Source: Bacteroidales bacterium
GTDB lineage: Bacteria > Bacteroidota > Bacteroidia > Bacteroidales > Muribaculaceae
Direction: 5' to 3'
NCBI GenBank assembly: GCA_004554255.1
Contig: SFNC01000046.1
Coordinates: 1-14,151 of the forward strand
DNA length: 14,151 nucleotides
A model generated the notes under the pieces. The model was not told where the DNA came from, ran no database searches, and saw nothing but the letters and a program-made list of their open reading frames with translations. Of the stretch, positions 7,795-14,151 are shown one piece after another; position 1 is the stretch's first letter, and every line of letters begins with the position of its first letter. The translations under genes were made by a program, and so were the position numbers.

Positions 7795-7864
7795 AAGTAA
7801 CTCGCATCATATAAAAGAGTTACCAAAGCAATTGTATACATTAACTAATCTATAAGAGTTACTT
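7795..7864 (+). repeat. Alternative inverted repeats abutting the PstS-like start codon
   Basis: AAGTAACTC (7795-7803) is perfectly complementary to GAGTTACTT (7856-7864), whose last base touches the ATG at 7865. A second GAGTTAC at 7817-7823 can pair with the same 5' arm (7 bp, 13-base loop). The two right-hand arms sit in an imperfect direct repeat (7811-7823 and 7850-7862, 11 of 13 bases equal). RNA could form either the near hairpin or the distal one that covers the initiation region. A DNA-binding site is an alternative reading. Confidence 0.5.
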
Positions 7865-8872
7865 ATGCTTGGAAGAGTAAGTAGAACCCTCTTCGCCGTA
7901 TTAGCCGCCACCACTGTGATGACGGCTTTTACCGCTTGCGGCGAAGGCGGCAAAAAGGAGAAGAAAGTATCGTCCATGACAATGGTCTGCGACGAGGCAT
8001 TTAAGAACATAATGGAGCAGGAGGTGGAGGTATTCGAGTACGTCTACCCCAACAACTTTGTGCTTTGCGAATACGTGCCTCAGGCCGTGGCTGTGGATTC
8101 TCTGCTCAGCGGCAACACCCGTAATGCAGTTATTGGCAGGGATATCACAAAAACAGAGCGTGCCGCCTTGCGTAAAAAGTTCTCGTCCGTGCGCTCAATG
8201 AAGATTGCCGTTGACGCAGTAGCTCTGATTGTCAATCCCGAAAACGACATCAGCACCTTGTCTGTGAAAGAGATAGGTCAGATTCTCTCCGGCGAGATTA
8301 CCCGCTGGGACCAGATATCTCCCGAGGGTGCCGACGCACCTATTAACGTAGTCTTCGACGACCGTGGCTCGGGACTGGCCACATACATGCGCGATTCGGT
8401 CCTCAACGGACGGGAATTCGGCCCAAATGTTGTGTCTATAGGCTCTGTGGAGAAGGTCTTCGAGACCGTAAAAGAGCGTAAGGATGCCATGGGCGTTATC
8501 GGAGTGAGCTGGCTCACCCGCTCGCTTAACGAACGTGATACCACTGACATAGCAAGCCGCGTGGAGGATCTGCAGAAGGGCGAGGCCGTGAACGGTATAG
8601 AGATAAACGAACGTATGGATAATTCAGGCGTCAAAGTCCTGTCTGTCATGCGTAACGATGCCCTCTCATACAAGCCTTACCAGCAGTATATCTACGACGG
8701 AAATTATCCTCTGACCCGCCCGATTTATATCATATCCACTGCCGGTATGGTTGGTGCGGCCCATAAATTCTACACCTTTATAACCAGCAATGACGGCCAG
8801 CGCCTGATTATGCGCACCGGAATAATGCCCGCAAGGATGCAGATAAACATTTACGAAGTTACCACAAAATAG
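7865..8872 (+). CDS. PstS-fold substrate-binding lipoprotein
   Basis: The 335-residue protein has a lipoprotein signal peptide: hydrophobic segment about 9-22 and lipobox FTAC with Cys25. It should be a lipid-anchored periplasmic protein. The body resembles PstS phosphate-binding proteins: GRDITKTE (91-98), AVDAVALIVNP (115-125), LSVKEIGQILSGEITRWDQI (132-151), DDRGSGLATYMRD (165-177) and MGVIGVSW (209-216). Two points argue against a plain phosphate uptake role. No pstCAB or phoU lies nearby, and the N-terminal ligand loop usually rich in Gly/Ser/Thr here reads VCDEAFKN (41-48), with acidic residues. The ligand may differ, or the protein may sense rather than import. It is probably transcribed with the small gene upstream. 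The gene is complete. Confidence 0.85.
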   Translation: MLGRVSRTLFAVLAATTVMTAFTACGEGGKKEKKVSSMTMVCDEAFKNIMEQEVEVFEYVYPNNFVLCEYVPQAVAVDSLLSGNTRNAVIGRDITKTERAALRKKFSSVRSMKIAVDAVALIVNPENDISTLSVKEIGQILSGEITRWDQISPEGADAPINVVFDDRGSGLATYMRDSVLNGREFGPNVVSIGSVEKVFETVKERKDAMGVIGVSWLTRSLNERDTTDIASRVEDLQKGEAVNGIEINERMDNSGVKVLSVMRNDALSYKPYQQYIYDGNYPLTRPIYIISTAGMVGAAHKFYTFITSNDGQRLIMRTGIMPARMQINIYEVTTK

Positions 8873-8945
8873 CATTGCAACCCCTTAAATCCGTTAATTA
8901 ACATAGATTAACGCCCAAAATCGAAGTTTTATCGCCGAACAAGTA

Positions 8946-8974
8946 TTGCAGAACAGTCTTTTTTTGTAACTTTA
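8946..8974 (+). promoter_or_regulatory. Probable promoter for the TPR protein gene
   Basis: TTG (8946-8948), 18 bases, then TAACTTTA (8967-8974) match the Bacteroidota pattern except for the last base of the -7 box. The leader would be about 100 bases. It contains a 10-base palindrome AACCATGGTT (9023-9032) of unknown meaning. A weak 7-bp hairpin (8892-8898 with 8907-8913) precedes the promoter and lacks a T tract. Confidence 0.5.
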
Positions 8975-9082
8975 CCGCAACAAAAGGCATCACCTGAACT
9001 GTGGCCATACGTTTCAGCGTTAAACCATGGTTGTTTTAAGGCGTCAAACTATTATAAATCACAAGATTCAACAACAAGTATA

Positions 9083-10705
9083 ATGAAAAGCAAACTTTTA
9101 TTAGCTCTATGCGTCAGCGCCGCGCTCTCAGCGTCGGCCGACGGCTTCAAGGACGGCATTGAATATTACAAAGCCGGCCAGTACGACAATGCAATCACTC
9201 TTTTGAACCGCAACATGAACAATGCCGACACCGACAAAGCCCTCTCGCTTTACTACCTCGGTGCATCGTACGTTGCAAAGGGTGACGCTGCAAAAGCAAA
9301 ACAGTACTTTGACCAGGGTGTCGCTGCTAATGCCGATTGCGCATACAACTATGTTGGCCTTGGCGCTCTCGCCCTTAAGGACGGCAACGAGTCTGCTGCA
9401 CGTGATTACTTCAAGAAGGCTCAGGGTCTTGCGAAAAAGAACAACGAGGTTATCGTTGACATCGCTCGTGCTTATTACAATGCCGACCCCGTTAAGTACG
9501 CGCAGGATATAGAGAAACTGCTTGCTAAAGCCCGCAAGAGCTCCAAGAACCAGGAACCCTCCATCTACATCCTGGAAGGTGACCGCCTGGCCGACGCTCA
9601 GAAGTGGAACGAGGCTGCAACCCAGTACGAGCAGGCTATTCTCTTTGATGAGGACAGCCCCGAAGGCTATGTAAAATATGCCAACGTTTACTACTATGTG
9701 GTTCCCGATTACGCTATCGCCAAGCTCACCGAGCTCCTGCAGAAGAACCCCAACTCGGCTCTCGGCCAGCGTGAACTCGCAGAAAAATACTACCAGAACG
9801 GTAAATGGACACGTGCTGCCGAACAGTACGGAAAGTATATCGCCAACCCCAACCACTTCCCCGAGGACAAGGCCCGTTACGCTGTGCTCCTTTACGCCGG
9901 CGGCAAATACGACCAGGCTATCAAGACTTGCGACGAAGTGCTTGCCACAGACCCCAACGACTTCCAGGTTCAGCGTGTGAAAATCCGCAGTCTCAATGAC
10001 CTGAAGAACTATCCCGCCGCTCTGGAGGCTTCTAAGAAATTCTTCGCAAATCCCGATTTCAAGGACCGTTACAACGGCTCGGACTACACCGTATACTCTA
10101 CTCTCCAGATGGAGGCAAAAGATACTGTAGCCGCATATAATATCCTGGAGCAGGGCATCAAGGCTCTCCCCAAGAACCCCGGTATCCTTAACGCCCTCAG
10201 CGACTACTACTTTGACCTGAAGGACTATGTGAAGTCTGCCGACCTTGGCGCCGAGGCTCTTGAGAACGAGGAAAAGCCCAGCAATGCCGAGTACTATAAT
10301 GTAACCGGTTCGTTCCTGGCTTCTGCCGCACAGCTCTCTGCCGACCCCGAAAAGGCTGCCGCTTATGCCGCTCGTGGCGCACAGTATGCTGCCAAGGCTC
10401 TGGAAGGCTATGACCCCGACAATTCACCCGTCCGCTACCTCCGCCGCAACGCACTCCTGCTGCTGGCTGCCAACAAGAATGTGGTGAACGAGGCTGTGTT
10501 CAATGCCGCCAACGCGTTGCTTACCCGTCTGGATGCTACCCCCGCTTATGCTGATCCCGCAAACCAGGATAATCAGCTCAAGAATTACGTTGACGCTTAC
10601 AACTGGATCGCCAAGTATTACGAGGGCCAGGGCGACGCTGAAAAAGCTGCCGCCGCCTTGGAAAAGAGCTCGTATTACGCAGGCCTGCTCTCCTCCGCGA
10701 AGTAA
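9083..10705 (+). CDS. Exported tetratricopeptide-repeat protein
   Basis: The 540-residue protein has a signal peptide (about 1-19, likely cut after ASA). Nearly the whole remainder is TPR-like helical hairpins, for example 22-50, 54-87, 88-120, 228-258, 264-295, 370-398 and 504-535, with the usual G/A-x-Y and A-pattern positions (AGQYDNAI, KGDAAKAKQYF, GGKYDQAI, QGDAEKAAAAL). It is therefore likely a periplasmic scaffold that binds other proteins; no enzyme motif is visible. It is very rich in Ala, Lys, Tyr and Asn. By eye its codons are strongly weighted to C-ending forms (AAC, TAC, CCC, GAC), more so than in mutL, which suggests high expression. It has its own probable promoter and a strong terminator, 210 bases after the PstS-like gene. 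The partner is unknown. Confidence 0.88.
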   Translation: MKSKLLLALCVSAALSASADGFKDGIEYYKAGQYDNAITLLNRNMNNADTDKALSLYYLGASYVAKGDAAKAKQYFDQGVAANADCAYNYVGLGALALKDGNESAARDYFKKAQGLAKKNNEVIVDIARAYYNADPVKYAQDIEKLLAKARKSSKNQEPSIYILEGDRLADAQKWNEAATQYEQAILFDEDSPEGYVKYANVYYYVVPDYAIAKLTELLQKNPNSALGQRELAEKYYQNGKWTRAAEQYGKYIANPNHFPEDKARYAVLLYAGGKYDQAIKTCDEVLATDPNDFQVQRVKIRSLNDLKNYPAALEASKKFFANPDFKDRYNGSDYTVYSTLQMEAKDTVAAYNILEQGIKALPKNPGILNALSDYYFDLKDYVKSADLGAEALENEEKPSNAEYYNVTGSFLASAAQLSADPEKAAAYAARGAQYAAKALEGYDPDNSPVRYLRRNALLLLAANKNVVNEAVFNAANALLTRLDATPAYADPANQDNQLKNYVDAYNWIAKYYEGQGDAEKAAAALEKSSYYAGLLSSAK

Positions 10706-10731
10706 GCTGTATCCCATTTTGTAATAATAGT

Positions 10732-10779
10732 AAAACGGAGCACGCTGTCTTCCCGCGGCGCTCCGTTTTGCTGTTTTTT
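10732..10779 (+). terminator. Strong intrinsic terminator after the TPR gene
   Basis: AAAACGGAGC (10732-10741) pairs perfectly over 10 bp with GCTCCGTTTT (10760-10769), and a TTTTTT run follows at 10774-10779. Because the stem itself ends in A and T runs, it could work on both strands. It separates the TPR gene from the aromatic operon. Confidence 0.9.
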
Positions 10780-10823
10780 ATCAGGATGGAACATTTAATT
10801 ATATAATTCCTGAAATATTGTTG

Positions 10824-10831
10824 TAACTTTG
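10824..10831 (+). promoter_or_regulatory. Promoter -7 box for the aromatic operon
   Basis: TAACTTTG matches TAnnTTTG exactly and ends five bases before the ATG at 10837. No TTG is visible at the usual -33 distance, so the assignment rests on the -7 box and on the strong terminator just upstream. Transcripts would be leaderless or nearly so. Confidence 0.6.
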
Positions 10832-10836
10832 CACCG

Positions 10837-12015
10837 ATGAAAACAATTACAGCAGCACAACGTGTGCAGAATATAGAAGAATACTACCTGCAGCGCAAAA
10901 TGAAACAGGTGGCCGCGCTAAATGCCGCAGGCGCGGATATTGTCTCGCTCGGCGTGGGCGGCCCGGACCTTCTGCCTCCGAAGGCAGCGGTGGAAAAACT
11001 GTGCGAATCGGCAGTGTTGCCGGACGTGAACAGTTATAGTGTAACCTCGGGACTTCCGGTTCTGCGAAAGGCTTATGCCGACTGGTACAGCCGTTATTAC
11101 GGTGTGCGGCTGAATCCGGACTCGCAGATTTTGCCCCTGATTGGCTCTAAGGAAGGTATAATGCACATATCAATGGCATTTCTGAATCCCGGTGATGCCG
11201 TGCTTGTACCCAATCCCGGATACCCGACGTACACGTCTGTGAGCCGTCTTGTCGGCGCTGAGGTTATTCCATACGACCTCACCGAGGAGGGTGGGTGGCT
11301 ACCCGATTTCGACGCATTGGAGAAATTGCCTCTGGACAGAGTAAAGCTGATGTGGATAAATTATCCGCACATGCCCACTTGCACGCAGCCTGCGGACGAT
11401 GTTTTCCGTAAAGCTGTGGAATTCGGACGCCGTCACGGTATTGTGATTGTAAATGATAACCCGTACAGCTTTATCCTGTCGGATTCCAGACGCAGTATTC
11501 TACATGTCCCCGGTGCCGAAGAGGTTGCCATAGAGATGAACTCGCTGTCCAAAAGCCACAATATGGCCGGATGGCGTATGGGCATGATTGCCTCTAATCC
11601 CGAATTTATAAAGTGGATTCTCAAGGTAAAGAGCAATGTTGATTCGGGACAGTACATCCCTGCCATGCTTGCCGCAGCAACGGCGTTGCAGGAGGGCGAG
11701 GACTGGTACAAGGCCCTGAATGATGAATATCGCCGCCGCCGTGCGGTTGCCGAGAAGATAATGGACGCGCTGGGCGTGCGGTGGAACCCGGAACAACGCG
11801 GACTATACCTCTGGGGGCGTATACCCGACGGCTGGAAGGGAAGCGAGGATTTCGCCGATGCCGTGCTCGAAAAAGCAAGGGTATTCATAACTCCGGGATT
11901 TATATTCGGCTCTAACGGCGAAGGATATATCCGTATCAGCCTATGTGCTGATACCGAGCGCCTGTCCGAGGCGTTGACCCGTACTAAGAACATAAACCTA
12001 TCTGAACAGAAATGA
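10837..12015 (+). CDS. Class I/II PLP aminotransferase, probably aromatic
   Basis: The 392-residue cytoplasmic enzyme has the fold-type I aminotransferase layout. It shows GGPDLLPP (41-48), GSKEGI (103-108), NPGYPTYTS (126-134), D207 and Y210 in NDNPYS, the PLP lysine K239 in NSLSKSHNMAGWRMG (R247), and the carboxylate-binding R366 in YIRIS. Its position before DAHP synthase-chorismate mutase and tyrA suggests it transaminates 4-hydroxyphenylpyruvate and/or phenylpyruvate with glutamate; aspartate or LL-diaminopimelate specificity cannot be excluded. The usual NPTG motif reads MPTC (179-182), so the Asn that contacts the PLP hydroxyl (Asn194 of aspartate aminotransferase) is Met. The stop overlaps the next start as ATGA (12012-12015), implying translational coupling. 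The start at 10837 has the promoter box directly before it. Confidence 0.9.
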   Translation: MKTITAAQRVQNIEEYYLQRKMKQVAALNAAGADIVSLGVGGPDLLPPKAAVEKLCESAVLPDVNSYSVTSGLPVLRKAYADWYSRYYGVRLNPDSQILPLIGSKEGIMHISMAFLNPGDAVLVPNPGYPTYTSVSRLVGAEVIPYDLTEEGGWLPDFDALEKLPLDRVKLMWINYPHMPTCTQPADDVFRKAVEFGRRHGIVIVNDNPYSFILSDSRRSILHVPGAEEVAIEMNSLSKSHNMAGWRMGMIASNPEFIKWILKVKSNVDSGQYIPAMLAAATALQEGEDWYKALNDEYRRRRAVAEKIMDALGVRWNPEQRGLYLWGRIPDGWKGSEDFADAVLEKARVFITPGFIFGSNGEGYIRISLCADTERLSEALTRTKNINLSEQK

Positions 12016-13106
12016 AAGATTTACTACCTATAATAGATGATGTCACCGGCAAAAAACGTCCTATAATCATTGCCGGCCCATGTTCGGCCGAGAGCCTTGA
12101 ACAGGTAATGGATACCGCCCGCGGCCTTAAAGAGCTCGGGATAGATGTATTCCGCGCCGGGCTGTGGAAACCACGCACGCGGCCGGGTGGCTTCGAAGGC
12201 GTTGGCGTTGTAGGCTTGCCCTGGCTTAAACAGGTGCATGACCAGCTGGGCCTGCGGGTGTCTACAGAAATAGCAAACCGCGGACACGCTGAAGCCGCAT
12301 TGGAATATGGCATGGACATTCTCTGGATTGGAGCGCGTACATCGGCCAACCCTTTTGCAATGCAGGAGATTGCCGACGCCATCGCTGCTTCGGGCAGGGC
12401 ATCGGAGCTGACTGTGCTTGTGAAAAACCCGGTAAATCCCGACCTGGAGCTGTGGATAGGCGCGCTGCAAAGGATTTATAATGCCGGTGTGCGCCGCCTC
12501 GGTGGCATACACCGCGGATTCACAGCTTACGGCAAACACGCATATCGTAATCAGCCTCAGTGGCATATTCCTTTTGAGCTTGCCCGTCGCTATCCCAATC
12601 TGCCTATCATCTGCGACCCCTCGCACATTGGCGGACACCGCGAGCTGATAAGCCCGCTCTGTCAACAGGCTATGGATATGGGATACGAGGGTCTGATTAT
12701 CGAAAGCCACTGCTGCCCTGACAATGCGTGGAGTGATGCGGCTCAGCAGGTGACACCGCAGATGCTTGGCGTGATTCTGGACAGTCTTGTTATCCGCGAT
12801 GTAAGACAGTCAACAGAGAGCCTCGGCATGATGCGACGCGAGATTGACCGCCTGGACAATGAGCTTGTGGAACTCCTAAACAGGCGTATGGCGGTTTGCC
12901 GCGACATAGGACGGTACAAGCTTGAGCACCGTATGCCTGTTGTTCAGACGGGCCGATATGTGGACATCATAAACAGCCGTGCGCATGCAGGTGAGGAATT
13001 AGGCATGAGCCCCGACTTTATACGTGCCGTTTTCGCGGCCGTACACGAGGAGTCTGTGCGCCAGCAGATTGAGATTCACCGCGCCGAAAATCAGGAGGAA
13101 TTATGA
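12012..13106 (+). CDS. Bifunctional DAHP synthase (type I-beta)/chorismate mutase
   Basis: The 364-residue protein joins the first shikimate enzyme to chorismate mutase. DAHP synthase makes 3-deoxy-D-arabino-heptulosonate 7-phosphate from phosphoenolpyruvate and erythrose 4-phosphate; the mutase turns chorismate into prephenate. Residues 1-262 show the KDO8P-like subclass: AGPCSAES (21-28), FRAGLWKPRTRP (47-58), LVKNP (136-140), HRGF (167-170), CDPSHIGG (201-208) and IESH (230-233). An AroQ mutase follows at about 270-355. R275, R292, K303, R315 and Q352 match E. coli residues Arg11, Arg28, Lys39, Arg51 and Gln88; Asp48 and Glu52 are replaced by Q312 and Y316. In similar fusions the mutase domain relays feedback inhibition by prephenate or chorismate, which I infer here. 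Both ends overlap neighbours by ATGA. Confidence 0.95.
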   Translation: MKDLLPIIDDVTGKKRPIIIAGPCSAESLEQVMDTARGLKELGIDVFRAGLWKPRTRPGGFEGVGVVGLPWLKQVHDQLGLRVSTEIANRGHAEAALEYGMDILWIGARTSANPFAMQEIADAIAASGRASELTVLVKNPVNPDLELWIGALQRIYNAGVRRLGGIHRGFTAYGKHAYRNQPQWHIPFELARRYPNLPIICDPSHIGGHRELISPLCQQAMDMGYEGLIIESHCCPDNAWSDAAQQVTPQMLGVILDSLVIRDVRQSTESLGMMRREIDRLDNELVELLNRRMAVCRDIGRYKLEHRMPVVQTGRYVDIINSRAHAGEELGMSPDFIRAVFAAVHEESVRQQIEIHRAENQEEL

Positions 13107-13885
13107 GGATACTTATTCTTGGAGCCGGAAAAATGGGCTCGTTCTTTGTGGACCTGTTGTCTTTTGACCATGACGTGGCTGTCCTTGACACCGACCCGCA
13201 GAAACTGCGCTTTACATTCAATTGCCGCAGGTACAGCGATCCCGTAGAAGTACGTGATTTTGCACCGGAAATGGTGATTAATGCCGCTACGGTAAAATAC
13301 ACGCTGGACGCTTTCAGGAGTGTAATGCCTTTTATCCCCGATAATTGCATACTGTCCGACATCGCTTCCGTCAAAACCGGATTGCCCGAGTTCTATGCCG
13401 GATGCGGACATCCGTTTGTGTCAACGCATCCGATGTTCGGACCGACATTCGCCTCGCTCTCTAATTTGTCCAACGAGAATGCGATTGTAATTAAGGAAGG
13501 AGACCACCTCGGACGTATCTTCTTCCTGGACCTGTACCGGCGTCTCGGCCTGCACATAGAGGAATACACTTTCCAACAGCATGACAGTACAGTGGCATAT
13601 TCGCTGTCCATCCCGTTTGCCTCCACTCTCGCCTTCGGCTCCGTGATGAAGCGCCAGACTGCCCCCGGAACAACTTTCAAACGCCACCTGGAGATTGCGC
13701 GCGGACTGTTGTCCGAGGACGATTACCTTATCAGCGAGATTCTTTTTAATCCGCTCACAGCGCAGAAACTGGACGGGATTATTGAACGCCTGTCGCAGTT
13801 GCGCATGATAGTGGAAAAGCGCGATGCCGCCGCCATGAAACAGTTCATTGACTCGGTGCGCGCCAATTTCCGCGAACAGACCTGA
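13103..13885 (+). CDS. tyrA: Prephenate dehydrogenase
   Basis: TyrA oxidatively decarboxylates prephenate to 4-hydroxyphenylpyruvate, which the operon's aminotransferase can turn into tyrosine. The 260-residue product is a compact TyrA without fused mutase or ACT domain. It has the dinucleotide loop GAGKMG (7-12), D29 in LDTDP (favouring NAD over NADP), SDIASVKT (85-92), STHPMFGP (107-114, H109) and QQHD (158-161, matching the catalytic-region His). Its ATG overlaps the upstream stop (ATGA, 13103-13106). It is the last gene of the operon; a hairpin terminator starts about 30 bases later. The lack of a regulatory domain suggests that control is mainly on the fused DAHP synthase-mutase. Confidence 0.93.
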   Translation: MRILILGAGKMGSFFVDLLSFDHDVAVLDTDPQKLRFTFNCRRYSDPVEVRDFAPEMVINAATVKYTLDAFRSVMPFIPDNCILSDIASVKTGLPEFYAGCGHPFVSTHPMFGPTFASLSNLSNENAIVIKEGDHLGRIFFLDLYRRLGLHIEEYTFQQHDSTVAYSLSIPFASTLAFGSVMKRQTAPGTTFKRHLEIARGLLSEDDYLISEILFNPLTAQKLDGIIERLSQLRMIVEKRDAAAMKQFIDSVRANFREQT

Positions 13886-13914
13886 TTCCCCGATACCCCA
13901 TTTTTATTCATACA

Positions 13915-13950
13915 CCCCTGCCCGCCACACGGACAGGGGCTATTTGTGTT
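13915..13950 (+). terminator. tyrA: Intrinsic terminator after tyrA
   Basis: CCCCTG (13915-13920) pairs with CAGGGG (13934-13939). After a C/A mismatch, two more G-C pairs close a seven-base loop. The stem is followed by the T-rich tail TATTTGTGTTT (13941-13951). It is the expected end of the aromatic operon. Confidence 0.75.
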
Positions 13951-14016
13951 TGGAAATTATGACTGTCCGCTAAACCATAAAACACCTTGTTTGCGGCTAA
14001 TTTCAACTATTTTATC

Positions 14017-14045
14017 ATGGTCAAGAGATTTTATTAGCTGACCAT
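14017..14045. repeat. Inverted repeat ATGGTCA/TGACCAT
   Basis: ATGGTCA (14017-14023) and TGACCAT (14039-14045) are perfect 7-base inverted copies 15 bases apart. GCTAAT (13996-14001) and ATTAGC (14033-14038) form another pair that crosses it. The half-site resembles the ATGGTTA pair at 14081 and 14113, so these could be operator half-sites or RNA stems. Confidence 0.4.
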
Positions 14046-14069
14046 ATATCGGCTGTCCGAAGAAATTAC

Positions 14070-14077
14070 TACTTTTG
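14070..14077 (+). promoter_or_regulatory. Promoter-like -7 box at right edge
   Basis: TACTTTTG matches TAnnTTTG and is followed by an ATG at 14081. No clear -33 TTG is seen at the normal spacing. The arrangement resembles the short-leader starts of mutL and the aminotransferase. Confidence 0.4.
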
Positions 14078-14119
14078 CGCATGGTTATCTATGTTTTGTC
14101 GCAAAAGCAAAGTAACCAT
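14072..14119. repeat. Two interleaved perfect inverted repeats
   Basis: CTTTTGCG (14072-14079) matches CGCAAAAG (14100-14107), and ATGGTTA (14081-14087) matches TAACCAT (14113-14119). The order is A-B-A'-B', the layout of an H-type pseudoknot with connecting loops of 1, 12 and 5 bases. The first arm overlaps the promoter-like box and the second contains the possible ATG. Confidence 0.5.
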
Positions 14120-14151
14120 TTAGGGCTGACTCCTGCAATAGGTGCCAGCCC
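14081..14151 (+). CDS. Possible 5' end of an unidentified gene
   Basis: From the ATG at 14081 the frame stays open for 23 codons to the window end (MVIYVLSQKQ at its start). A -7-like box ends three bases before it. No family is recognisable from so few residues. The stretch is also full of inverted repeats, so it may instead be a structured RNA or the end of a mobile element. Confidence 0.25.
   Translation, partial: MVIYVLSQKQSNHLGLTPAIGAS
14123..14151 (+). repeat. Hairpin at right edge
   Basis: GGGCTG (14123-14128) pairs with CAGCCC (14146-14151). Inside, CCT (14132-14134) pairs with AGG (14140-14142) around a five-base loop, with mismatches between the two helices. The window ends at the last stem base, so any T tract or further structure is unseen. 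Confidence 0.45.

Noticed and set aside
7797..7823. Hairpin after the small membrane protein gene as a terminator
   Set aside because: The 7-bp stem is AT-rich and has no T run after it. Pairing with the distal copy next to the start codon suggests a regulatory role instead.
8892..8913. CGTTAAT/ATTAACG hairpin after the PstS-like gene as a terminator
   Set aside because: The stem is short and AT-rich and lacks a following T tract. It may be coincidental.
12024..12710. Minus-strand open frame (228 codons) opposite the DAHP synthase region
   Set aside because: The plus strand encodes a complete, motif-bearing enzyme here, and the antisense product has no recognisable features or promoter.
13951..14151. 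Complete insertion sequence or tRNA gene at the right edge
   Set aside because: No transposase reading frame, matched terminal repeats with target duplication, or cloverleaf could be made out. Only the repeats themselves are supportable.

Overview
The window looks like a chromosomal, housekeeping stretch of a Bacteroidales genome, possibly Muribaculaceae- or Bacteroides-like. The reasons are the gene families present, near-absent Shine-Dalgarno sequences, and several copies of the Bacteroidota promoter (a -7 box TAnnTTTG, often with TTG about 19-20 bases upstream). I see no rRNA, tRNA, CRISPR array, phage gene or complete insertion sequence. Both window edges hold unassigned DNA.

Region 1 (minus strand, 4112 to about 112) is a probable sppA-lpxK-punA operon. 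It encodes a membrane signal peptide peptidase, the lipid A 4'-kinase and a purine nucleoside phosphorylase. A promoter at 4080-4112 drives it and a GC-rich hairpin at 112-146 ends it. The promoter lies inside the longest open frame of sppA, so the true sppA start is placed at 4055. Region 2 (plus, 4206-7296) starts from a divergent promoter. It carries mutL, with essentially no leader, and a secreted serine hydrolase of the class C beta-lactamase/PBP4* fold 29 bases downstream.

Region 3 (plus, 7311-10779) holds a small two-helix membrane protein, a PstS-fold lipoprotein with no ABC transporter genes beside it, and an exported TPR protein. It has a promoter in front of the small gene, another in front of the TPR gene, and a strong terminator at the end. 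Two leaders in this region carry unexplained inverted repeats. Region 4 (plus, 10824-13950) is an aromatic amino acid operon: aminotransferase, DAHP synthase-chorismate mutase fusion, and prephenate dehydrogenase. Both junctions are ATGA overlaps, and a hairpin terminator follows. It covers the entry step of the shikimate pathway plus the tyrosine branch. No prephenate dehydratase gene (pheA) is in the window.

Region 5 (13951-14151) is short but dense with inverted repeats. Two of them interleave around a promoter-like box and a possible start codon. It may be the front of another gene, a structured RNA or the end of a mobile element. I could not identify it.

No wholly new system is evident. 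The best leads are the MutL with a dismantled endonuclease site, the structured right edge, the alternative hairpins in front of the PstS-like gene, and substitutions at normally conserved residues in the aminotransferase and nucleoside phosphorylase.
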